This document shows, piece after piece, positions 55,507 to 64,000 of a stretch of 64,000 nt of DNA (position 1 is its first letter; each line of letters opens with the position of its first letter). Made by a program: the position numbers and the translations under genes. This DNA comes from Mantis religiosa (Eukaryota > Arthropoda > Insecta > Mantodea > Mantidae), in contig CM060950.1 of assembly GCA_030765055.1 (NCBI GenBank), forward strand, positions 457,809,778 to 457,873,777, read 5' to 3'. Under the pieces are notes generated by a model. The model ran no database searches. It had not been told where the DNA came from and worked only from the letters and a program-made list of their open reading frames with translations.

Positions 55507-56263
55507 GTCTGATTCATTTGCATTAAGAGAATGTGCTAAAAGTGGTGAAATTTTAAATGTGTTCTAGCATATGTACAAATGTATATGTTCAATGATGGAG
55601 GTATAAACGTGCAATAAGTAGGTTCTTGAAAGAACTCATCGCCAGTCATGATCCAGAAGTTGATGAGTGTGACACTTCAGACTTGGAGATGGATATGTGG
55701 GAAGAAAACAATGAGACTGAGCCAGAGAATTCCTGTGACGATACAAATCTCTTCAGGTTGGATACGCGCCCATTGGAATGTCCTTTTCCTTTCGCTACCT
55801 TGCTGAACCTAAAATAAAATGAAATGACAGTATATCAATAACTGGAGCCAGAATCTCTCTGGTCAACTTCACAGGCCCAAAGCAAAATCCAAGTGCATGA
55901 CTCATTAGAAGGAAGAGATCAGGTAAAAGTTACTCTTTTTAGAATTTTTCATAGGAAGGTAAAACTTTGCTGTATTTCTTCAACAAAAAAGACACCTTTT
56001 GCATGTGATATATACCAACGCTTTTTATCAGTGTAACACATTATCATAGAATGTTCACAATATAAACCAGTTACAGAGGAAGACTGCATACCAAATACTT
56101 ATGCATAGCAAAATATGAAAAACTGTACATTTCGACAGTGAAGAGCCACATCATAAACATTTCGGTTATTGATAATTTTAATTTTGAATTCATGTAAAAT
56201 TTTAATTATGTAATATACAATTGTTTGCAATATTTTATCCTAATCAATGCACTTGAAAGTGTT
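55507..56263. other. AT-rich spacer
   Basis: No motif recognised. The 55626-55817 plus frame is acidic (DPEVDECDTSDLEMDMWEEN) like the N-terminus of piggyBac transposases, but no second motif supports that. Confidence 0.4.
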
Positions 56264-57050
56264 AAGGTGATGCATCTGTGAAATTTGACCAAACATTTTG
56301 AAAAGTTGACACAAGTTATATATTTGCATTTTAAAATGGTATTGATTTAAACTTTGTGAAAAGTCACTACATAAGGCATTTGAAGCATTTAAACCATGAA
56401 ATATGTGACTTTTAAATGCCCGTGCACATGGTTCGCACCTGCCACGCTCACAGAAACCTATGCTTTCAAATTTGCTATGCTCATGTTTTTTGCTAACTTT
56501 GAATTTAGCACAGTTCAGTGAGAGGGAAGTTTTATTGTGCATATTCTGCGTTGACTAGGCTACTCAATAAGGATTTTGTGGTACAAATGAATATAGTTAG
56601 CCGTCTATTTTGTGTTTTCTGCTGAAAAAGTACTTACATCTGGTTCTGTTGAAGCTGTGAAACATAGTTTTCTTTTGCTGTTACGGAGCTTTATTAAACT
56701 TTCGTGCTTCTTTTTGTGTTATGGGAACGTAAAACTAATGTATTACGTTACAAATAAGAGCTTTTAAGTTTTTATAGTGCTAAAATCAGAACCTCCAAGT
56801 GCTGTGCATCATGCTCTAGCCTATATAACTGGGCCTTCTAGCCATGAATAGACTGTCAAACAAGAGCACCACTGGAAAAAATACAAAGAAGGCTAAGAGA
56901 GCTAAATTCCTGGCTGCAAAAACATGGAAATGTGATATAGAAGATGTTCAGAAACCTGAAAACTTCTCTTTACAAGAACGTGCTAGAACCTCAAATAACT
57001 ACATCGTTTTCATTATGTACTCAACCGTGCATTCCATCTGCTAACCAGAG
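56264..57050 (+). mobile_element. Mutator-like transposon, 5' part
   Basis: Left end TTAAGGTGATGCATCTGTGA, then a non-coding leader matching 33092-33690 and continuing across the point where the first copy carries a LINE. A coding start at 56844 follows: MNRLSNKSTTGKNTKKAKRA, KTWKCDIEDVQKPENFSLQE. No right terminus was found, so the element is broken after about 57050. It proves the ancestral form of the site occupied by the LINE in the first copy. The overlapping minus-strand frame 56240-56542 is a shadow. Confidence 0.8.
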
Positions 57051-57954
57051 GAAACCGTATATTTTTAAGGTAACAATGAAATAAATATAGAATTTGTAAA
57101 TATTCTACCTTCCAGATCATATGTTATACATTATTCACTTTTTTGGGGAACACATATACAGAGGCACAAAATGTGCTAATTGTGACTCAGAAGGACTGTA
57201 AGCTTCTCTATAAGTATAAGCAGATTCTATTTGTGTTCATTACCTAAATATTTATGAGCTTCTGGGGCAGCCAAACCACATGCATATGCACAAAAAAGCA
57301 TAATTTTATATTCTGTGATTGAATATCGTACCCAAATAAAATGTATTAACTTAGAAAAATTTAATTTATTTAATCATGCATTTTCTGCCTTGAGTGGTTA
57401 ACAGAATACATGTGACTAAGAAAAGCTAAGTTGAAAAAAAAGTCGGGGGTGTAAACAACCGTTGTAAATTTTGAAATATCTTCCGCTCTTTAACCTTCAT
57501 TTGTAGGTTATTTGAATCAGGAGTTTAGCTATGACATTGTGGTTGACAGAAGTAAACCTGAGATGACGCTCCATTGTCGATTGCTCTCGCTCTAATATTT
57601 CACAGCCTGCTTCAAAAGTAACTTAATGGTTTCTTTTTCGGGACAATAAAGATTAAGCTAATTAGCATCAATATGACATTATATTGGTGTATCAACAAAA
57701 CAATTATGATCATAATTTTAATAAGTAAATCTGTATAGTAAAACTATAATAATTATGAACATGCAAGATACAGTAGGAACATCGGCACTGCTTATAGTTA
57801 AACTGTCATTTATACTCTGTCTCACGCTAGTTTAATCCTGCTGTAAATAACAAGGCGAAGCTGACTCAACTCGCCACGTGTTAGACGCTACATGCACGCA
57901 CATAAGTTTTGCAACAATAGCAGTATATATATATAGCAGCGCTAACTTCTAGAC
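57051..57954. other. AT-rich spacer
   Basis: Nothing recognised. Confidence 0.45.
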
Positions 57955-59222
57955 CAGTGTTTCTCAAACCCTTCTGCCTCAAGGACCCCCTTATCATGTA
58001 AAAACTTGTTCGCAGACCCCCGTAGTTTGGCAACTCAATTTATATGAACGAGTCGACTTTTTGTTGAATTTTATAATTGGAATTTAAGTAAGTACTGTAA
58101 GTATAATTTCAGATATTTTCTTGTGTATCTAAGTTTAAATTTAAGTAACAAAAAATTAAAAAATTAAAGTTAAACTGAATAAAATAAACTGGTGTACAAA
58201 ATGTATTTTAAATAAAAAACATATTATTCTTAAATTGTATAACGGTATAATTTAATTTTCTTTCACTTTGAAGTAAATTTTATAATAAAAGTTTGCATAA
58301 CTAGGTTTTTATTTAACTTAACCTTACATCAGTAAACATTTTAAATACGACACTCTTTGGATTACCCAAGTATTAATAACATTAGGCACACGTTATAAAA
58401 TGAATTTATTTTAAATGTAAAGAAACTATTTTTATACATATAAAATGTAATTCATAATGTTCTTAATCCACCATTTGACCATTTCAACAAAGTTAGATTA
58501 GGTTAGTAAAAAAATCAGTTTATGTGGAAAAAGCTTGAAACTTTGTTCATTGGAATGTATTAATGTGAACAATGAAATTGTTTTTCTTATTGAGTAAGCT
58601 TAGTTAAGCTTGGCTTAATGTTTGTGATTTTTACCCTTAAGTCAGTTTCTCTTCAATTACTTGATGTTGCACAACACTGAAAATGTTTGCTCGCACAGAT
58701 AGGTGGTTGGGAAGGGCGCAATATACATAAGTGCTTTGGTACCAATTTCATTAAATTCACTCTGCGACAGAAAACAAAATGTTGCAAGTTCATTTTCCTG
58801 GTATACAACCTTCCATCCTTTGCTGTTAAATAACTATTAGTTGGTCCTGTTCTTTCTCCGAAAGGCTATCAATGCTGCCTATGTTTCTTTTTTTTTTTTG
58901 GAAAGGATACTTTATCCACTCATTCCTATCATCTGCCGGTGCTGGAAAGAACTCCCTCAAAGTTTGTGATAGGACATTCAGATGTTTTACTGTGGCTTCT
59001 TCAATATTTTAGGCAAAGTTTTTTCTGATGAAGGCAGAATTGTTCCAAAATAGGAAAGGAGTCTAAGGATTTCTTTTCTACACGACCCTTCCACACTTGA
59101 ACTTTTCCTATTACTGCTTCAATTTTCTCATGAACCGTGAAAACACCTGGTTTTGGTCTTTGCAATTTTCGGTTTAGTTCATTTAAGTGTGAGAAGATAC
59201 TAGGCGGTACCGTGTGGTCCAC
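57955..59222 (-). mobile_element. ZBED/Charlie-like hAT, 5' part missing
   Basis: The left boundary is CAGTGTTTCTCAAACCCTTC (57955 on) followed by GGACCCCCTTATC, the typical look of a hAT terminus of the Charlie type. The coding remnant reads towards it. Coding ends abruptly at 59222 and the other terminus is not seen; the hairpin at 59237 starts 15 bp later. Confidence 0.7.
58640..59222 (-). pseudogene. ZBED-like hAT transposase relic
   Basis: Minus strand. The 73-residue open section at 59222-59001 reads DHTVPPSIFSHLNELNRKLQ, then VHEKIEAVIGKVQVWKGRV and SLDSFPILEQF. This is the central region of hAT transposases that gave rise to ZBED5/FAM200-type genes. Below it, in broken frames: EWIKYPFQ (58925), SIDSLSEKEQDQLI, then TKALMYIAPFPTTYLCEQTF (58740-58680), the conserved P-F-P-T-T-Y-x-C-E motif of the C-terminal dimerisation domain. 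The BED finger and catalytic region are missing. Confidence 0.85.
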
Positions 59223-59236
59223 GGGGCTTCCTCATC

Positions 59237-59343
59237 TCGTCAGCGGCGTAGAAAAGTTCTAATTGTTCTCTTCGTATACGAAATGAATCGTACTTGAATC
59301 GTATACGAAGAGAACAAGGAGAACTTTTCTACGCCACTGACGA
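59237..59343. repeat. Hairpin with 45-bp arms
   Basis: Left arm 59237-59281 (TCGTCAGCGGCGTAGAAAAG ... CTTCGTATACGA) and right arm 59299-59343 are inverted copies with about three mismatches and a 17-base loop. Only 15 bp from the end of the hAT coding remnant. Such a near-perfect foldback could be a small transposon or a palindromic rearrangement. Confidence 0.85.
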
Positions 59344-60339
59344 TGCTTGTAGCAGTTGCAAGTGAAATGTCGGGGAGAGAGATGAAGAAGCTCAGTGGAC
59401 TACGGCCTCTTAGCCCGGAATCGTCTATTACTTAACTTAGTTTACGGTTCCGATACTTATGGTCACATTCTGCTAATTTTCATTTGCGGAATTTGTCCTA
59501 GAGGGCCCCAATATTTAGCATGTGCGTATAAAAGTGTAAAATAAAAATTTACATGTCGGCTTACTTATTTCCTTCTGGGTGCTTAGTTTAATTACTTTCC
59601 TAAAGCATACTGAAATTAGACGTTAATTGGACTTTTGACTCAAGAGCTCTTTAAATATACCCTAGCAACCACAATATTCATAAAATTACATTAACTATTT
59701 AGACCTAAACTTCTCAGATATGTTTCAGTACAAATTATAGTAAAGAGCTTTTTAGAACAGTTACAAATGATTCATTAAAACTTAGCAATATGATATTTAA
59801 TACTTTAAAACTGAAGTACTTACTTTTCATGTCTCCGATTACTATATAAAAACAGTCGACTATGAATTCCATTAGTTTTGTTTAACTTTTCTTCTTCTGC
59901 AGCAATTGAATACTTTGCTGCGTCTGCGGCTAAGGCCAACAGATAGGTAAATATGGAAAATATTAAAGAACATTAAGAACTAGAACAAATGAAATAACAA
60001 GAACGAGGAACGAACAAACGTTCTAACTAATGTTAGAACGATTTACTAGTAACATTTCAATAAACGTTGTTATTAAACAAGTGAATTTTGAGTTTCGTGA
60101 CCTACCACATCTGCAATACAGCACCATGGCTTTGACTGGAATATTCCGGTAACTGCTCTGCTGTATTAAGTTGATTTTTAAGAATTCTGAAAACAGAAAC
60201 ATTGCATGAGAATCAGAAATTAAAATATAAAACGACCTGATTTGAATTTTAGTGAAGCGTATTGAAAAGGCACAGTATAAAAGGAACATAATAGAAATCT
60301 TTCGTGCTTATGTTGTTTGTTTCGTTGAAGTTAAACATC
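59344..60339. other. AT-rich spacer
   Basis: Nothing recognised. Confidence 0.45.
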
Positions 60340-60521
60340 CCTTAACCTGGTAGGTCATGAGGGATGGGGAGTGAATGAAATGGGTGAAAATAAAATTACT
60401 CGATATTTGTCTTCTTACAGTAAAGGAAATCACCGAAAAAAACCCTTGTTCCGGTAACTTAATCTAAGCCAGATTAGAACTCATACCTCTTCAATGTCTG
60501 ATGCGATACTGTGCAATAGTT
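60340..60521 (-). mobile_element. Old, diverged SINE copy
   Basis: Reverse-strand sequence that aligns loosely with the main SINE: GGTAACTTAATCTAAGCCAG for GGTAACTCACCCTGACCGAG, GATTAGAACTCATACCTCTT for GATTCGAACTCGGGACCTCT, and GAATGAAATGGGTGAAAATA in the body. Divergence is high, and its head region holds the insertion site of copy F, so it is the older of the two. Confidence 0.65.
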
Positions 60522-60793
60522 ACACTTACTTCTTCTTCTTCTTATTTTGTAATTTACGTCCTCCAACGTTAAGTCATACCGGACGATGAATGAAATGGGT
60601 GAAATGATGCTCAAATGTGGCCGGGGTACATGGAGCCTAGAGTTACCCGACATTTCTCTTTCAGGATAAAGGAAAACCGCGGAAAAACTTTATCCAGGTA
60701 ACTCACCCTGACCGAGATTCGAACTCGGGACCTCTTGAACGTGAGGCAGATACGCTACCATCTACGCTACCGAGGCGGGCACACTTACTTCTT
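60522..60793 (-). mobile_element. Full-length main SINE, copy F, with TSD
   Basis: Perfect 13-bp target duplication ACACTTACTTCTT (60522-60534 and 60781-60793). Minus-strand SINE from GCCCGCCTCGGTAGCGTAGA (60780) to TAATTTACGTCC (about 60550), with a CTT/TTTTG-like tail. A- and B-boxes present (GTTCGAATC as complement near 60717). Confidence 0.95.
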
Positions 60794-61560
60794 GCTCGCC
60801 ACCATGAGATGAGTAGTATGTCCCAGTAATGTAGGCTGAAATCTCGCTTTAAGTGAACTGTCCGGATCAGGGGCTGTCAAGTGCGATAGAAAGTTCCGAT
60901 TGCGCATCAAGGTTCCCGAAACGGGCGGGGGTGAAAGGTACATTTCGAGCGCCGCATGTACGCTAACAACTGGATGCGAACTATATTCAATGTCACCAAT
61001 ACAATTATTTTGACTGAAGTGGTGCATACTAAGGTATCTACAAAATAGGAATGAACATAAGGTGGGGCTGGGCCTGGCTGTTCTATGACTACTAGCCAAT
61101 GCGGTGCGTGCAACGTTGTACAGTTAAGCACGTATACTGGCTCGCTTTGCCGAAGCATGCGGCTAATTTCTTCGCGCGCTCGGAAGATACCAATTAAAGA
61201 ATTATTTTGTTTTTCCCATGTTACAGAGCTATTTTTTCTGAGGATTGCTGTCGAAACCCCATGTAGCACATCTGGTTTCGGAGATATGAAAAGATAAGTC
61301 ACCTGACTAGAAAAAAAAAAGAATTATTAACTGTTAGTAAAGAAAAGCACTCACGTGCTATGCTGCAGTTGCATTTTGTACCCTGCATTCACTAAATTGG
61401 TGATCTTTTAAGAGCGCACACGTGCGTCTCAAAGTTAGTAAATATACAGCTTAGCAAGCCTAGTACTGGTGCGCCTAGTAGTAAATGCGAAATAACTCAT
61501 AAGATTTTATATAAATAGGCTACAAATATTCTTGTCAATGTGTATTTCTTTCTCAAACAG
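60794..61560. other. Spacer with an unassigned reverse ORF
   Basis: Minus frame 61302-60907 is open for 131 codons (MTYLFISPKPDVLHGVSTAI onwards) in sequence of balanced composition. No domain was recognised and the overlapping 61099-60785 and 61085-61297 frames compete with it. It could be chance, an exon or a relic. Confidence 0.35.
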
Positions 61561-61960
61561 ATGTCAATTAAAGACATTTTCGAAAGTACAAATTTCGCTC
61601 AGAGTCGAGAATTAATGTTACAAGCTTGTCACGTGAGTGCTTATTCTGTGACGAATATTGTTAAAGAAGACAAACAGTTTACCAAATTAGGAGAAGTTTT
61701 CATATTTAGATCTCCAGGGAAACACCGGGCAGCTAAAACACCTGCCACCAACTTAGACAATTTTCAAAATTGTGTTTCACGTAGAACAATTTATGATTTA
61801 TATGACACGGGTGAATATCCAACTGCCAAAATGCTGACCAATTTAATGAGGGGCAATGGACGGAGAACCAATTATGGTCGCAAATTTCTGCTTGGAAGAA
61901 GCGGTATTGTTGATGCAAGACTAAAAATTCTGCGCACAATGCACTTGAGATTCACTATGT
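61561..61960 (+). pseudogene. DDE transposase N-terminus, YxDETW family
   Basis: Plus frame from MSIKDIFESTNFAQSRELML: a helix-turn-helix side (QACHVSAYSVTNIVKED), then PGKHRAAKTPATNLDNFQNC and VSRRTIYDLYDTGEYPTAKM. This matches the F-D-x-C-x-x-R-R-T-x-x-x-x-Y stretch in the 45-kb fragment. After about 61850 the homology continues in another frame (WSQISAWKKRY, then KTKNSAHNAL), so a frameshift is present. The catalytic domain is absent. The upstream Met (61540) gives seven more residues without support. Confidence 0.65.
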
Positions 61961-62217
61961 AAAAATGGTTCATAACTAGACATTCATATCTTCCGTATTT
62001 ATTAAGTATTTTAATGAAACAAAAATTGGTTTAACGTCCTTTACAGACAGTATACAAATATGACAGCATTAAAATAGAAACTATATTCATAAATCGTTGA
62101 AATGTCACTATTTTGTTTCACGGTAGCAAACGCCTTCTTTCGTAGAAAACATCTAATTTGAATCACTTTGTTTTGTGTGCATATGATCTAGGGGCATCCG
62201 GTGAGGCATTGTCTTCG
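61961..62217. other. Spacer
   Basis: Nothing recognised. Confidence 0.4.
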
Positions 62218-62350
62218 CGGTGCCATAAATAAATAAATGAATGAACGATGAATGAATGACTAAATAAATACATACAAGTAAATAATAAATGAATGAATAA
62301 ATAAATAATAAAGGAATGAATAAATAAATAAATAAAATAAATAAATAAGG
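62218..62350. repeat. (AAAT/AATG)n tetranucleotide tract
   Basis: Repeats of AAAT, GAAT and AAAG units (ATAAATAAATAAATGAATGA onwards). The minus-strand LFIYLFIPLLF-type frame over it is an artefact. Confidence 0.9.
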
Positions 62351-63597
62351 GTTGTTAAAGTATAAATATGTGTATAATTTAGGTAATCTAATCAATAATC
62401 CATCCTATTTTATAATATACTGTTCCAAGCGGAACGTACAGGGAAACGGAAATATATATTTATTACATCCGTACTCTTGTTACACATAGGTGTAACGAGT
62501 ACAGTGAGTTTGATAATACAATTCGTGGAGAATGTGATAAGAAGCGTTTGTGTACGATTTTATGACAGAGAGACAGGTATCTTATGTCCCGTACTTTACT
62601 GCACTCTAGCGGATAAAACGTAAGTTATGCGCCAGAGAAATCTCGGCACTACCTTCTCCCATAAGAAGTCGTGTATAAGCAGACATCCTACCCCTTAACA
62701 CAGGCGTTTATGAGCGTAGATGGTGCCGTTCTGGAATCGGCACCAAGCCACGGAAAACAATCAGAACAGAGCGCTTGCGTTTAATGCGCCTATTCACACG
62801 AGGGAGCAGATACACAGAAACAATGTTTTTTTGCGCAATTCCTATACACTTCTCTTTCTTTCGTTTTCATACAGATAGTGTCATGGCACAGCGGCACTAC
62901 CTCAGAAGCCGCCCCTAATATGAATGATAGCTATGTAAGCGAACTGTTCTCCAGCTCAAGGTTTTAAGGTTCAGATTGTGCGATAAACATTGTGTATGTT
63001 CTCACACACATGATGCAATATTAAGCGAACTTTTCTGTCAGCATGTGTCACTGTACATCTCAGCATGTGTATGTTACTTGCTAGGTTGAGACAAAGTCGC
63101 CAGTTTGCCGCGGAACTGGCAACACCAACACAGTAGCATAACCGTATTGGATCAACCCATGTTTATTTTTATTGTGTAGCTACTCTAACATAAAAATAAC
63201 CTCTGTTTAGTTCAAAATTTAATATTTATTGTATTGTTTTACTGCGTATGAAGTCGTTTCCGTAATATGATTGGCCTATTTTGTATCTTATCTGAGCTCA
63301 ATGTACGATATGAATAAGACACTACGTTGACTAACCTGTACATATTTGGACGAAATTCTAAAGCTAGAAATTGCGATTTAAATTTTTATGCTATTGAAGC
63401 CAAGCGAAATTAAATCCGAATAAAATATGCATCGATTTGTAAAATTGGAAAGATTTGAAAAGCCTGCGAGGACCTATGAACTGCAAGAAGATAGGGAACT
63501 GCACATCACCAAGCAAGAAACACACAATTTCCACAAATTCTGCACTCCCGATTGCTGCCATCGTATTCCTGGTAGCTTGATATGATGATCGCTAAAA
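62351..63597. other. Terminal spacer
   Basis: No gene recognised. A small inverted repeat, GTACTCTTGTTACAC with its near-complement GTGTAACGAGTAC, lies at about 62470-62501. Confidence 0.45.
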
Positions 63598-63637
63598 GAA
63601 GAAGAAGAAGAAGAAGAAGAAGAAGAAGAAGAAGAAA
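63598..63637. repeat. (GAA)n microsatellite
   Basis: About 12 GAA units (AGAAGAAGAAGAAGAAGAAG). Confidence 0.95.
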
Positions 63638-64000
63638 TAACAGAGAACCTCGTTATTGCAATAATAAAATAACAAGCTTAATGAAACTAATGCTTTTGTA
63701 TGTAAAATATCCTTGATAAATTAATCTAAAGAATGTTAACTATACATGAATATATATGAAGACACAATTCAGGTATTGTCATGATATTAATTTTCGGTAT
63801 TTATCTACATACTAAATCTCACTTACCAATAGGTCTTTGTGAAAATCCAAATTCGCTGTACTTTGACAAAAATAATTTTAATTAGCTTAGCTTCTTTTAC
63901 CTTATCGCTGTTGTATATTGTATTGTTTATTTGTTTTCTGATGTTGTCTATTGCTGTAATAGCTCAGACAAAATAAAATGTATTATTATCATCATCACCA
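63638..64000. other. AT-rich end of window
   Basis: Nothing recognised. It ends with AATAAAATGTATTATTATCA, which may be a polyadenylation-like or LINE-tail sequence continuing past the window. Confidence 0.4.

Overview
This is an AT-rich arthropod nuclear window with almost no recognisable host coding sequence. It is packed with nested, mostly broken transposable elements. Indications for a eukaryote and an insect: tRNA-headed SINEs with target-site duplications (TSDs), non-LTR and LTR retrotransposons, and mariner, Tc1, hAT, piggyBac, Mutator and DDE transposase remnants. The commonest SINE resembles, from memory, tRNA-derived SINEs of termites and cockroaches, so a Blattodea genome is my best guess (inference only). 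There are no operons, ribosome binding sites or CRISPR arrays, and no intact host gene was recognised.

Layout. 0-4 kb: hAT and Tc1 transposase fossils and a reverse-strand SINE. 4-7.5 kb: AT-rich sequence with nothing recognised. 7.5-14.7 kb: a degraded R1-like LINE split twice, first by a solo LTR of a Gypsy-like family and then by a 3.6-kb LTR element. That LTR element holds a decayed DUF4817-type transposase and a second SINE family instead of recognisable gag-pol. 15.4-19.2 kb: a foldback element with a tRNA-like core and two piggyBac-like remnants. 19.2-23.7 kb: a reverse-strand Gypsy-type element with 5' LTR, primer site, gag, protease, reverse transcriptase and RNase H, cut off in the integrase zinc finger. 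24.0-25.2 kb: a 108-bp tandem array made of the 3' body of the main SINE, running into a (GGAC/GGAT)n block.

26.5-31.7 kb: a DDE transposase fragment, an unrecognised ORF, a GAT microsatellite of about 84 units, an internally deleted LINE (ORF1 joined to the RNase H tail) and a second LINE 3' end. 32-38 kb: a full SINE, a Mutator-like transposon with matching ends that carries a truncated LINE, and a mariner. 39-44.9 kb: the best preserved element, an RNase H-bearing I-like LINE with ORF1 intact and ORF2 broken by a few lesions. 45-57 kb: a DDE fragment, a SINE split by a small foldback transposon, a hAT element with both ends, a second mariner, more SINEs and a second Mutator copy. 58-64 kb: a ZBED/Charlie-like hAT fossil, a 45-bp-arm hairpin, SINEs, another DDE fragment and simple repeats.

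The elements do not form a pathway; the logic here is layering. Insertion order can be read from who interrupts whom, and several insertions keep exact TSDs. GC-rich patches (19-23 kb, 28-30.7 kb, 39-44.7 kb) coincide with the better preserved retroelements. Old DNA transposons and unassigned spacer are AT-rich.
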